Below are positions 54,252 through 63,956 of a stretch of 64,000 bases of DNA, in pieces. How positions within the stretch are numbered: position 1 is the stretch's first letter; each line of letters starts with the position of its first letter. The notes beneath the pieces were generated by a model. It saw only the letters and a list, made by a program, of their open reading frames with translations, did not search any database and was not told the DNA's origin. This stretch comes from Sphingomonas panacisoli (GTDB taxonomy: Bacteria > Pseudomonadota > Alphaproteobacteria > Sphingomonadales > Sphingomonadaceae): positions 3,236,001 through 3,300,000 of the forward strand of contig NZ_CP042306.1 in the NCBI RefSeq assembly GCF_007859635.1, in the 5' to 3' direction. Made by a program: the position numbers and the translations under genes.

Positions 54252-54902
54252 TTATATCTTAGGGAGTCGCGGGACGTCTATATCGACGCCCAGCGCCGGC
54301 AGGACACCCAGTTTCTGGTCGGTCAGGCCGTCATAAATCATCGACACCGCGACCCACAAGATTACCGCCAGCCCGACGAACGCGATCCAGCGATGGCGAT
54401 CGATGATCTTGGCGATGAAGTTCGCCGCGAGACCCATCATCGCCACCGAAAACAGCAGGCCGAACACCAGGATCGCCGGATGATCGCGCGCCGCACCCGC
54501 GACGCCGAGCACATTGTCCAGGCTCATGCTGACATCGGCCACGGCCACCGCGAGGACGGCGCGGCCGAAGCTCTTCGCCGACGACGCGTCCTTGTGCTGG
54601 CGTTCCCCGGGACGGCGCAATTCGCGCCACATCTTCCACGCGACCCATAACAGCAGCAGGCCGCCGGCCGCGAGCACACCGACGAAGCGAAGCAGCCATG
54701 TCGCGGCGAGCGCGAACCCGATCCGCAGCACGAGCGCGGCGATCGTACCGACCAGAATGACGCGTTTCTGCTGCTTGCTGGGGAGGCCGGCGGCGAGCGA
54801 TCCGACGACGACCGCGTTATCGCCCGCCAGTGCCAAGTCGATGACGATCACCTCGCCCAACACGGCCAACGACTGGGCGGAAAAGAGCGCGGCGATGTCC
54901 AT
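54252..54902 (-). CDS. TerC/YjbE family integral membrane protein (copy 1)
   Basis: A 216-residue protein with about seven membrane helices. The paired acidic motifs VIVIDLALAGDNAVVVG and VADVSMSLDNVLGVAG are the TerC/YjbE hallmark, with Asp residues inside helices thought to conduct metal ions such as Mn2+. It lies 40 bases downstream of a second TerC gene. Lateral origin is not indicated. Confidence 0.9.
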   Translation of the reverse strand: MDIAALFSAQSLAVLGEVIVIDLALAGDNAVVVGSLAAGLPSKQQKRVILVGTIAALVLRIGFALAATWLLRFVGVLAAGGLLLLWVAWKMWRELRRPGERQHKDASSAKSFGRAVLAVAVADVSMSLDNVLGVAGAARDHPAILVFGLLFSVAMMGLAANFIAKIIDRHRWIAFVGLAVILWVAVSMIYDGLTDQKLGVLPALGVDIDVPRLPKI

Positions 54903-54942
54903 CTATGCTCGCATCAAGTACCCGGGCGAGCGTCTGGTTCCG

Positions 54943-55596
54943 TCACACCCAGCCGAACAACCGACCGACGCCGACCTGCGGGTCGATGAAACCTTCGTAG
55001 ATCATCTTGCCGGCCACGTAGAGGATCACGACGAGGCCGATATAGACGATCCAGCGGAACCGCTCGATCAGCCGCGCGACGATGTTGGCGGCGAGACCCA
55101 TGAGGGTAACCGACAGCGCCAAGCCGATGAACAGGACCGCGGGATGATCGCGCGCGGTACCGGCGACGGCGAGGACATTGTCGAGGCTCATCGACAGATC
55201 GGCGAGCGCAACCGACACGATCGCGCGGCCGAAGTTGCGGGTGGAGGGTGGTCCTTCGACCTGCGGCGTGTCGGGGTCGTCGACCGGGGTGGGAGGTGCC
55301 TTCGGGTGCAGTTCGCGGAACAGTTTCCAGGCGACCCACAGCAGCAACAGGCCGCCGGCGAAGAGCAGGCCGACGATCGACAGGAGCTGCGTCGCGACCA
55401 GCGCGAAGCCGATCAGGCAGACCATCGCAATGCCGACACCGATCGCGAGGATCTTCTTGCGTTGGGCCGGCGGGAAGCCCGCAGCGAGCGTGCCCATCAC
55501 CACCACATTATCGCCCGCGAGTGTCAGGTCGATCAGGATGATCTGGCCCAGCACCGCAAGGCCTGCGGGGGTGAAGATATCGGCGAAGTCGAACAC
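54943..55596 (-). CDS. TerC/YjbE family integral membrane protein (copy 2)
   Basis: A 217-residue paralogue of the neighbour. Motifs IILIDLTLAGDNVVVMG and LADLSMSLDNVLAVAG align with it, plus a Pro/Asp-rich insertion (PPTPVDDPDTPQ). The start is placed at GTG 55596, where it lines up with the copy-1 N-terminus (F-D-F-A-D-I-F). The longer frame back to a TTG at 55635 lies in the T-run of the rho terminator and is unlikely. The tandem pair suggests duplication of a metal efflux gene. Confidence 0.88.
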   Translation of the reverse strand: MFDFADIFTPAGLAVLGQIILIDLTLAGDNVVVMGTLAAGFPPAQRKKILAIGVGIAMVCLIGFALVATQLLSIVGLLFAGGLLLLWVAWKLFRELHPKAPPTPVDDPDTPQVEGPPSTRNFGRAIVSVALADLSMSLDNVLAVAGTARDHPAVLFIGLALSVTLMGLAANIVARLIERFRWIVYIGLVVILYVAGKMIYEGFIDPQVGVGRLFGWV

Positions 55597-55628
55597 GTGG
55601 AGGGGCGTAGCAGGGGCAGGTTTGAGGG

Positions 55629-55663
55629 CAAACAAAAACGGCGCGGAGTTAATCCGCGCCGTT
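55629..55663 (-). terminator. Rho-independent terminator downstream of rho
   Basis: On the minus strand an 11-bp stem (AACGGCGCGGA pairing with TCCGCGCCGTT at 55637-55663, 5-base loop) is followed by TTTTTGTTT. It should end the rho transcript ahead of the terC genes. The hairpin core recurs at 28200-28220. Confidence 0.85.
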
Positions 55664-55725
55664 GGCCGGGCTTTCGGCCCGCCGGCCGATTAGGTGCGAG
55701 GTTCGGATTAGCTCTCGCTAATCCG
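55664..55725. repeat. hairpin cluster after rho
   Basis: Two hairpins lie between the rho terminator and the rho stop. One is GGCCG enclosing GGGC-TTTCG-GCCC, at 55664-55687. The other is CGGATTAGC-TCTC-GCTAATCCG at 55704-55725. The TTAGC/GCTAA core and GGCCGG-CTTTC pattern resemble the cluster at 42282-42410. Confidence 0.6.
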
Positions 55726-55731
55726 GCCCGC

Positions 55732-56988
<1,257 letters not shown>

Positions 56989-57137
56989 TTCGGGCGTATC
57001 CGCGAATCTTTGGGGGATTTTTCGAGCGTCTGTCTGCGAAGAAACCGCGACGATGCTGGAGGAGAGGGCTGAACGTGACCCGGGAGGGTGCGCTCGCCGA
57101 TGGGATTTATGGAGGGGAAACGGTCAAGTCAAGGCGA

Positions 57138-57575
57138 TCAGAAGGGTTTCACCACCACCAGAATGACAATTAGCGCGACGAACAGCGCTGGCAGCTCGTT
57201 GACGATGCGCAACTGCTTCGATGTCAGCGTCGCGGTGCCGGCCGCGAGCTTCTTGGCATAAGCGACCATCCAGCCGTGATACCCGCTCATCAGGATCACC
57301 AGCAGCAACTTGGCGTGGAGCCAACCTTCCTGCCAATGCTGGCCCACCGTCGCGATCGTCAGCCCGAACACCCACACCAACACCATCGACGGCGTCAGGA
57401 TGATGCGGCGCAGCTTGCCCTCACGCTCGATCCATTTGTCGGCTTCGGGCGTACCGAGCGCTTCCTGATGATGGACGAGATAGCGTGGCAGCATGAACAG
57501 ACCGGCCATCCAGAAGATCACGAAGATGACGTGCGCCGCCTTCAGCCACAGATAGATCGAGGCGAGGAATTCCAT
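57138..57575 (-). CDS. hemJ: HemJ-type protoporphyrinogen IX oxidase (CopD-like membrane protein)
   Basis: A 145-residue membrane protein with four helices. LKAAHVIFVIFWMAGLFMLPRYLVHH carries the conserved His, and WLHAKLLLVILMSGYHGWM holds the other heme-contact His and Lys (landmarks AHVIFVIFWMAGLF, KLLLVILMSGYH). HemJ is the oxidase of most alphaproteobacteria, oxidising protoporphyrinogen to protoporphyrin. The TGATG overlap with hemE supports a heme role. Confidence 0.93.
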   Translation of the reverse strand: MEFLASIYLWLKAAHVIFVIFWMAGLFMLPRYLVHHQEALGTPEADKWIEREGKLRRIILTPSMVLVWVFGLTIATVGQHWQEGWLHAKLLLVILMSGYHGWMVAYAKKLAAGTATLTSKQLRIVNELPALFVALIVILVVVKPF

Positions 57576-58618
57576 CAGCGCTTCCTTACCAATGCGAGCA
57601 ATTGCTCGACATGCGCGATCGGCGTGTCGGGCAGGATGCCGTGGCCCAGGTTAAAGATATGCGGGCGATCGGCGAACGCGGCAAGGATGCGCGCGGCTGC
57701 CGACGTCATGGCGTCGCCCCCCGTGATCAACGCGAGCGGATCGATATTGCCCTGGACCGGGAGGCCAGCGGGCAGCGCTGCGTTCGCCCAGACCGGATCG
57801 ATCGTCTCGTCCACGCCGACCGCAGCGATACCGGTTTCACGCGCATAAGCGGCGAGCTTCGCGCCGGCGCCCTTGGGAAAGCCGATGACCGGGGTGTCGG
57901 GATGCAATCGGCCGATCGCCGCGACGATCCGCGCGGTTGGGGCGATCACCCAGCGCTCGAATTCGCTCGGCGCGAGGCTGCCCGACCAGCTGTCGAACAA
58001 TTGCACCGCCTCGGCACCCGCTTCGATCTGCTTGGACAGATACTCGATCGTCACCGCCTCGATCGCCGCAATGATTGCGCCGAACGCCTGCGGATCCCGA
58101 TACGCCAGCCGGCGGGTCTCGCTTTGGTCGCGGCTACCCTGGCCGGCAACCATGTAGGTCGCGACGGTCCACGGGCTCCCGGCAAAGCCCAACAGCGTCG
58201 TTTGCGGGGGCAATTGGGCCGCGACCCGGCGGACGGTCTCATAGACCGGCTCCAGCCGCTCAGGGGCGGCCTGGAGGCCATGCAGCGCGTGATCGACCAG
58301 CTTGGGTGCCAGTCGCGGACCTTCGCCGGTTTCGAACCACAGATCCTGGCCCATCGCCCAGGGGACCATCAGAATGTCGGAGAACAGGATCGCGCCATCC
58401 ATCCCGAACCGACGGATCGGCTGAAGCGTGATTTCGCACGCCGTTTCGCTGTCGGTCGCGAGATCGAGGAAGCCGCCCTTCTGCGCGCGCAATTCGCGAT
58501 ACTCGGGAAGATAGCGCCCCGCCTGGCGCATCAGCCACACCGGCGGCACATCCCGACGCTCGCCGCGCAGAGTCGCGAGCAGGGGTTTTTCCCCAACCTG
58601 GCCTGATTCAAGAGTCAT
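57575..58618 (-). CDS. hemE: uroporphyrinogen decarboxylase HemE
   Basis: A 347-residue cytosolic TIM-barrel enzyme that converts uroporphyrinogen III to coproporphyrinogen III. PPVWLMRQAGRYLPEYRELR is the N-terminal signature, ILFSDILMVPWAMG and QLFDSWSGSLAPSEF follow (landmarks RQAGRYLPEY, FDSWSG), and FNLGHGILPDTP ends the barrel. The ATG at 58618 is the last codon before the AT-rich gap to ppsR. Minus-strand transcription leads away from the proposed origin. Confidence 0.96.
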   Translation of the reverse strand: MTLESGQVGEKPLLATLRGERRDVPPVWLMRQAGRYLPEYRELRAQKGGFLDLATDSETACEITLQPIRRFGMDGAILFSDILMVPWAMGQDLWFETGEGPRLAPKLVDHALHGLQAAPERLEPVYETVRRVAAQLPPQTTLLGFAGSPWTVATYMVAGQGSRDQSETRRLAYRDPQAFGAIIAAIEAVTIEYLSKQIEAGAEAVQLFDSWSGSLAPSEFERWVIAPTARIVAAIGRLHPDTPVIGFPKGAGAKLAAYARETGIAAVGVDETIDPVWANAALPAGLPVQGNIDPLALITGGDAMTSAAARILAAFADRPHIFNLGHGILPDTPIAHVEQLLALVRKR

Positions 58619-58903
58619 ATAAGATATAGATAGAAAGGTTGTTGTTCTTGTTGGCGCGTGGATGCCGGGGGTTAGGCGTCTGTCCCGCAAATGCCAACAG
58701 CTTGACGGCGGCGGGCCCGCACGAAAGCTGGGATTCGCGGACCCCGTCCCCGTAATCCACAGGCTGTGCGGCGAACAATTCCATGTTGGCGGGGATGTGG
58801 ATGACGCGCGATTTTGTCCACGGGCCGGCATCGCTTGGCCGGGGACGCGGGTTGCGCTAGCGGTTTTGCCGATGTTCTCCACAGGCTTTCCGGATCGCCG
58901 CTC
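58616..58903. other. candidate chromosomal replication origin (oriC)
   Basis: The gap between divergent hemE and ppsR starts with an AT-rich stretch (58616-58655) and then holds four DnaA-box-like 9-mers. They are TAATCCACA at 58753, TCATCCACA (minus) at 58796-58804, TTGTCCACG at 58814 and TTCTCCACA at 58875. Three match TTATCCACA at 8 of 9 bases. Genes on both sides point outward. Caulobacter's origin lies beside hemE. No frame in the gap is convincing. Confidence 0.7.
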
Positions 58904-59716
58904 GTGAGGCTCCATTTGCACCTCCTGTCGGACTCCACCGGCGAGACGCTGGAGAATATCGCCAAGGCCGCGCTGGCGCAGTTCGACGATGTCGAGACGA
59001 TCCGCCATTTCTGGCCGATGGTGCGGTCCGAACCGCATCTCGAGCGCATCCTGCAGGAGATCGCGCACAATCCGGGGCTGGTGCTGTTCACCCTGGTGTC
59101 GAGCGAGATGCGACGCTCGCTGGAAACGCGGTGCCGCGCGCTCGGCCTGCCCGCGGTGGCACCGCTCGACCCGGTCAACGATGCGCTCAGCAATCTGCTC
59201 GGCCAGCAGGCCAAGGCGCGCCCGGGGCGCCAGCACGTGCTCGACGCCGCCTATTTCCAGCGCGTCGATGCGATCCAATTCACCATCGCGCATGACGACG
59301 GCGTCAATTGGGAGAATTGGGAGGAGGCCGACATCGTGCTCGCCGGGGTGTCGCGTACGTCGAAGACGCCGACCAGCATCTATCTGGCGAACCGCGGATT
59401 CAAGACCGCCAATATCCCGATCGTTCCGGAATCGCCGCCGCCGGACAAGCTTTTCCACCTGAAGCACCCTCTCGTGGTCGGGCTAACCACCAGCGCCGAC
59501 CGGTTGATTCAGGTGCGCCGCAATCGCTTGCTGTCGCTCAACCAGGCGGCCGAAACCGCCTATGTCGATCAGGAAGCGGTGACGCGCGAGGTCGCCTATG
59601 CGCGGCGGATGTTCGCCGACAATGGCTGGCCGGTGATCGACGTGACGCGCCGCTCGATCGAGGAAACCGCCGCGGCGATCATTGGGATGGTCAACGATCA
59701 GGGGACGAGCGAGTGA
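58904..59716 (+). CDS. pyruvate, phosphate dikinase regulatory protein (PpsR/DUF299)
   Basis: A 270-residue bifunctional kinase/phosphorylase for PEP synthase or pyruvate phosphate dikinase. MRLHLHLLSDSTGETLENIAKA is the N-terminal signature, and the nucleotide-binding loop GVSRTSKTPTS is near residue 148. The start is a GTG at 58904; the frame continues upstream without a better site. It overlaps maf by GTGA and begins the rightward operon. Confidence 0.93.
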   Translation: MRLHLHLLSDSTGETLENIAKAALAQFDDVETIRHFWPMVRSEPHLERILQEIAHNPGLVLFTLVSSEMRRSLETRCRALGLPAVAPLDPVNDALSNLLGQQAKARPGRQHVLDAAYFQRVDAIQFTIAHDDGVNWENWEEADIVLAGVSRTSKTPTSIYLANRGFKTANIPIVPESPPPDKLFHLKHPLVVGLTTSADRLIQVRRNRLLSLNQAAETAYVDQEAVTREVAYARRMFADNGWPVIDVTRRSIEETAAAIIGMVNDQGTSE

Positions 59717-60302
59717 CCTTGATCCTAGCCTCGCAAAGCGCTTCGCGCCGGGCGATGCTCGATGCGGCGGGGGTTGGCTATGCCGCGGAACCGGCGCGCG
59801 TCGATGAGGATGGCGTCAAGGCGGCGATGGCCGGACAACCGGCACGCGACATCGCCGACGCGCTCGCCGAATTGAAGGCGATCAAGGTGTCGCAGAGCCA
59901 CCCGACCGCGCTGGTGTTGGGCAGCGATTCGATCGTCGCGCTCGCCGACGGAACGTTGCTCGACAAACCGGTGAGTCGCGAGGATGCCGCTGATCATTTG
60001 CGCGCGATGGCGGGCGGCACGCACGACCTGTGGAGCGCGGCGGTGATCGCGGAAAAGGGACGCCCGGTGTGGCGGCACGTCGAACGTGCGCGGCTTTATG
60101 TGCGCTCGCTATCGGCGGACTTCATCGCCGCCTATCTCGACGCGGAATGGCCGGCAATCGCGGGATGTGTCGGGTGTTTCCGGATCGAGGGACCGGGGGT
60201 GCAATTGTTTAGCCGGATCCACGGCAGCCACTTCACTGTGCTGGGCATGCCATTGCTCCCGGTGCTCGATTATCTGCGGGTGCGGGGGAGTTGGCGTCAT
60301 GA
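59713..60302 (+). CDS. maf: Maf-family nucleotide pyrophosphatase, apparent frameshift at 3' end
   Basis: The N-terminal LASQSASRRAMLDAAG and the later GSDSIVALADG and LDKPVSREDAADHL mark a Maf dTTP/UTP (or m7GTP) pyrophosphatase of about 195 residues. As given, the frame passes its expected end and would run to 60924 through aroE DNA in a non-coding frame. Adding one G to the five-G run at 60284-60288 gives RVRGELAS and TGA at 60300-60302, overlapping the aroE ATG as in the other gene joints. The end listed is this restored stop. Start GTG 59713 overlaps ppsR. Confidence 0.85.
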
Positions 60303-61102
60303 CGTATGCCGAGGTGCTCGGCGATCCGATCGCGCATTCCAAGTCGCCGATGATCCATGGTTTCTGGCTGAAGGCGCTGGGGATCGACGCCGAATATCGC
60401 AAGACGCAGGTCGCGGCCGATGGGCTGGCCGACTATTTCGCCGCACGCCGCGCCGATCCCGACTGGCTCGGCTGCAACATCACGATTCCACACAAGCAGG
60501 CCGCGCTCGATTTCGTCGAGGATCGCGGCGACGTCCGTGCGTCGATCGGCGCGATCAATACCGTGTTCCGGGCCGATGCCGCGATCGTCGGGACCAATAC
60601 CGACGCGGCGGGATTCTACGCGCCGATTTCGGGAATGGATTTGGCCGGACAGTCGGTGGTGGTGGTCGGTGCCGGTGGTGCTGCGCGCGCGGTACTGTTC
60701 GCCTTGGCGCGGGTCGGCGTGGGGCGCGTGACGCTGCTCAACCGCAATCCGCTCAAGGGCGCGGCGTTGCTCGCCAGCTTCGGGCTCAAGGGCGACGCGC
60801 TCAAGCTCGACGCGCCGATCCCGCCGGCGGCGTTGCTGGTCAACGCAACCTCGCTGGGCATGACGGGCCAACCGCCGCTCGACCTCGACCTGTCAGCACT
60901 GCCCGAGGATGCGGTGGTCTATGACGTGGTCTACGCGCCCCTCGAAACCGGCTTGCTGAAGGCTGCGCGGGCGCACGATCTCGACACGGTCGATGGGCTG
61001 GAGATGCTGATCGGCCAAGCGGCGCTGGCGTTCGAACTGTTCTTCGGCGCCGCGCCGCCGCGCGATCGCGACGACGAGCTTCGCACACTGCTGACGTCAT
61101 GA
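60299..61102 (+). CDS. aroE: shikimate dehydrogenase AroE
   Basis: A 267-residue enzyme reducing 3-dehydroshikimate with NADPH. The substrate site has GDPIAHSKSP, NITIPHKQAA (catalytic Lys) and NTDAAGF. The Rossmann loop GAGGAARAVLFAL and the NADP-binding NRNPLKG follow. The ATG at 60299 overlaps the restored maf stop. Its TGA overlaps coaE (ATGA). Confidence 0.95.
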   Translation: MTYAEVLGDPIAHSKSPMIHGFWLKALGIDAEYRKTQVAADGLADYFAARRADPDWLGCNITIPHKQAALDFVEDRGDVRASIGAINTVFRADAAIVGTNTDAAGFYAPISGMDLAGQSVVVVGAGGAARAVLFALARVGVGRVTLLNRNPLKGAALLASFGLKGDALKLDAPIPPAALLVNATSLGMTGQPPLDLDLSALPEDAVVYDVVYAPLETGLLKAARAHDLDTVDGLEMLIGQAALAFELFFGAAPPRDRDDELRTLLTS

Positions 61103-61692
61103 AGACAATCGGCCTTACCGGCTCGATCGGCATGGGAAAATCGACCGTCGCGCAGATGTTCGCCGACGAAGGCGTGCCCGTATTCGACGCCGATGCGGCG
61201 GTTCGCGGACTGCAGGGGCCGGGCGGGCGGTTGTTGCCGGCAATCGAGGCGGCGTTTCCCGGGACCACCAACCCCGACGGCGTCGAGCGCGCCGAGCTCG
61301 GATCGCGCGTGTTCGGCAAGCCCGACGCACTCAAGCGACTCGAGGCCATCGTCCATCCAGCGGTCGGCGAGGAACGCGCCGCATTCCTGGCACGGCACGC
61401 CGAAGCGGCGATTGTCGTATTCGACATCCCCTTGCTGTTCGAAACCGGCGGCGATGCCCGGGTCGACGTGACCGTCGTCGTCTCCGCCGATGCCGTCACG
61501 CAAGCCGAACGCGTGCTCGCGCGGCCCGGCATGACTGCGGAACGCCTCGCCGAGATCCTCGCGCGGCAAATGCCCGACGCCGACAAGCGCGCGCGCGCCG
61601 ACTTCGTTATCCCGACCGATTGCACAATGGATCAAACCCGTGCCGCCGTGCGTCATGTCATAGCTTGCGTGTCGGCAAGCCAAGACCGATAA
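61099..61692 (+). CDS. coaE: dephospho-CoA kinase CoaE
   Basis: A 197-residue P-loop kinase that adds the last phosphate in CoA synthesis. GSIGMGKS is at residues 8-15, DADAAVRGLQ follows, and IPLLFETGGDARVD and ARQMPDADKRARADFVI are typical. It is coupled to aroE and lies 8 bases before dnaQ. Confidence 0.95.
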   Translation: MKTIGLTGSIGMGKSTVAQMFADEGVPVFDADAAVRGLQGPGGRLLPAIEAAFPGTTNPDGVERAELGSRVFGKPDALKRLEAIVHPAVGEERAAFLARHAEAAIVVFDIPLLFETGGDARVDVTVVVSADAVTQAERVLARPGMTAERLAEILARQMPDADKRARADFVIPTDCTMDQTRAAVRHVIACVSASQDR

Positions 61693-61700
61693 CAGGATCA

Positions 61701-62393
61701 ATGCGCGAGATCGTTTTCGACACCGAGACTACCGGCCTGTCCTTCACTGCGGGCGACCGCCTGGTCGAAATCGGCTGTGTCGAGATGATCAACCGAGTCG
61801 AGACCGGGCGGACGTTCCACGCATATTTCCATCCCGAACGCTCGATGCCCGCCGAGGCGCAGCGCATCCACGGCCTGTCGGACGCGTTCCTGTCGGACAA
61901 GCCCAAATTCCATGAGAAGGTCGAGGATTTGCTCGAGTTCCTCGGCGATTCGATCCTGGTCGCGCACAATGCGACGTTCGACTTCGGATTCCTGAACGGC
62001 GAGCTCAAGAAAATGGGCCGCGAGATCATCTCGCTCGATCGCATGATCGACACCGTCGCGATGGCGCGTCAGCGGCATCCCGGTGCCAAGCATTCACTCG
62101 ACGCATTGTGCACCCGCTACGGCATCGATCGCAGCCATCGCGTGCTCCACGGCGCGCTGCTCGACGCGCAATTGCTGTGCCAGGTCTATGTCGAGCTGAC
62201 CGGGGGCCGCCAGATCGGCCTCACGCTCGTCAGTGACGAGGATGTCGTCATCCCGGTGCTCGACGCCGATCCGCGCGCCGCACAGCCGCGGCCGATGCGC
62301 ATCTTCGCGCCGAACGAAGACGAGATTGAACGCCACGCGGCGTTCGTCGCCAAGTTGAAGAACCCGCTTTGGGGGGCCGACGCGTCCGGTTGA
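61701..62393 (+). CDS. dnaQ: DNA polymerase III epsilon subunit (proofreading exonuclease)
   Basis: A 230-residue 3'-5' exonuclease. Exo I FDTETTG carries Asp7 and Glu9, Exo II HNATFDFGFL and Exo III HGALLDAQLLC (His and Asp) are present. The C-terminal tail (IFAPNEDEIERHAAFVAKL) carries polymerase-alpha contacts. AGGA precedes the ATG at 61701. The order aroE-coaE-dnaQ is the same as next to the Caulobacter origin. Confidence 0.95.
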   Translation: MREIVFDTETTGLSFTAGDRLVEIGCVEMINRVETGRTFHAYFHPERSMPAEAQRIHGLSDAFLSDKPKFHEKVEDLLEFLGDSILVAHNATFDFGFLNGELKKMGREIISLDRMIDTVAMARQRHPGAKHSLDALCTRYGIDRSHRVLHGALLDAQLLCQVYVELTGGRQIGLTLVSDEDVVIPVLDADPRAAQPRPMRIFAPNEDEIERHAAFVAKLKNPLWGADASG

Positions 62394-62450
62394 CGCCAAT
62401 GCACGGCCGAGCGTAGCAGCGCCGGCCCGGCCAAGAATGGAGAATGATAA

Positions 62451-63032
62451 ATGGATATCCGTGTCTCGGGACATCAGGTCGAAACCGGTGACGCCCTGCA
62501 GGGGCAAGTTCAGGATCGTCTCCAAGGGATTGCGGACAAGTATTTCTCGCGGGCGATTTCGGCGCAGGTGACCTTCGGCAAGGGCGCGCACGATGTCGGC
62601 TTTACCTGCGATATCGTGGCGCACGTCATGCGCGGATTAGTGCTGAAGGCCCGCAACGACGGATATGACGCGCCGGGATCGTTCGTCGGCGCGGCCGACA
62701 AGATCGAAAAGCAGCTGCGACGCTACATGCGGCGACTCAACGACCGCAAGGGCGCGGACGGCGCCGATGGCGGCGAGGCGAACGGGTACGACAATGCCGG
62801 CTACACGCTGTTCCAGGAATCGACCGACGACGAGCCGGCCGATGCGCCGCTGATCATCGCCGAAACACGCGTCGATGTGCCCGATGCCAGCGTGGGCGAC
62901 GCGGTCATGATGCTCGATCTGCGGAACACCCAGGCTTTGATGTTCCGCAATTCGGGGACGGGCGCGTACAACATGGTCTATCGCCGCGGCGACGGCACGA
63001 TCGGTTGGGTCGAGCCGCAGCGCGCGGGCTGA
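62451..63032 (+). CDS. hpf: ribosome hibernation promoting factor, long form
   Basis: A 193-residue protein. The N-terminal MDIRVSGHQVETGDALQ and DAPGSFVGAADKIEKQLRRYMRRL (landmark DKIEKQLRR) form the ribosome-binding domain. A linker leads to a C-terminal dimerisation domain (DVPDASVGDAVMMLDL and MVYRRGDGTIGWVEP). The long form makes 100S ribosome dimers in stationary phase. A 57-base gap after dnaQ and the AGAATGATAA context suggest its own translation signals. Confidence 0.93.
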   Translation: MDIRVSGHQVETGDALQGQVQDRLQGIADKYFSRAISAQVTFGKGAHDVGFTCDIVAHVMRGLVLKARNDGYDAPGSFVGAADKIEKQLRRYMRRLNDRKGADGADGGEANGYDNAGYTLFQESTDDEPADAPLIIAETRVDVPDASVGDAVMMLDLRNTQALMFRNSGTGAYNMVYRRGDGTIGWVEPQRAG

Positions 63033-63046
63033 CGAAGCGGGAAACG

Positions 63047-63514
63047 ATGAACGATCTGTCGGATCTGATCCGTCCCGAAGCGGTGGCCGAGGGGCTGGCG
63101 GTGGTGAGCAAGAAGGCGCTGTTCCAGCAGCTCGGCCAGCTTGCCGCCGCTGCCTATGGTATTGATGCCAAGGCCGCGACCGATGGCCTGGCCGAGCGCG
63201 AGAAGCTCGGCTCGACCGGATTTGGCGGCGGTGTCGCGATCCCGCACGCTCGGCTCGCCGGGATCGATGCGATGTGCGGGGTGGTGGCGACACTCGCCAA
63301 GCCGATCGATGTCGGTGCGGTCGACGAATTGCCGGTCGACCTGGTGGTCGCGCTGTTCTCGCCGCTCGATGCCGGGGCCGATCATCTGAAGGCGCTGGCG
63401 CGCGTATCGCGGGCGCTGCGCGACACGCAATTCGTCGCCAAACTGCGTGGTGCGGGGTCGGCGGATGCGATGTACGTCCTGCTCGCGCGCGACGAGGCCC
63501 GCGATGCCGCCTGA
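63047..63514 (+). CDS. ptsN: PTS IIA-like nitrogen regulatory protein PtsN
   Basis: A 155-residue EIIA-Ntr protein. The phosphorylated His67 lies in GGVAIPHARL, and LDAGADHLKALARVSRALRD follows. It receives phosphate from PtsO/PtsP and modulates K+ and nitrogen or stress pathways. The hpf-ptsN order is seen in many proteobacteria. It overlaps the thioesterase gene by 11 bases. Confidence 0.93.
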   Translation: MNDLSDLIRPEAVAEGLAVVSKKALFQQLGQLAAAAYGIDAKAATDGLAEREKLGSTGFGGGVAIPHARLAGIDAMCGVVATLAKPIDVGAVDELPVDLVVALFSPLDAGADHLKALARVSRALRDTQFVAKLRGAGSADAMYVLLARDEARDAA

Positions 63515-63956
63515 GGCGGGCGCGAGCGCCCATTTCCGCGCGCTCGAATCGCTGTATGCGGCAGCACCGATCAACAATATGTTCGATTCGCGGCTCGAGA
63601 TCGTGGAGGCGGGCCTCGCGCGGATCAGCTTCGCGATCGAACCCGGCCACTATCACGCCGGCGGCGCGGCGCACGGTACGAGCTATTTCAAGATGCTCGA
63701 CGATGCCGCTTTCTATGCATGCAACAGCCTGGTCACCGATCGCTTCCTGCTGACCACGGCATTCAACCTGCTGTTCACGCGTCCGCTCAAGGCCGGCCCG
63801 GTGGTAGCGGAAGGCCGCTGGATCAGCGGCCAGAGACGCGTGTTCGTCGGTGAGGCGCGGTTGATCGATGCCGATGGTGATGAGGCGGCGCGCGGGACGG
63901 GCACGTTCATGCGATCGTCGATCGCGCTCGCCGGGTTGCCGGGATATTCGGACTGA
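63504..63956 (+). CDS. hotdog-fold thioesterase (PaaI-like)
   Basis: A 150-residue protein. NMFDSRLEIVEAGLARISFAIEPGHYHAGGAAHGTSYFKMLDDAAFYA (landmarks HAGGAAHG, KMLDDAAFYA) shows the hotdog helix with the catalytic acid. The end carries RVFVGEARLIDADGDEAARGTGTF. It hydrolyses acyl-CoA or a related thioester; the substrate is unknown. The start is an ATG inside the ptsN end. Confidence 0.88.
   Translation: MPPEAGASAHFRALESLYAAAPINNMFDSRLEIVEAGLARISFAIEPGHYHAGGAAHGTSYFKMLDDAAFYACNSLVTDRFLLTTAFNLLFTRPLKAGPVVAEGRWISGQRRVFVGEARLIDADGDEAARGTGTFMRSSIALAGLPGYSD

Noticed and set aside
57575-59467. Extended hemE frame reaching back over ppsR
   Set aside because: The part before 58618 runs through the proposed origin and antisense to ppsR; MTLESG at 58618 fits HemE homologues.
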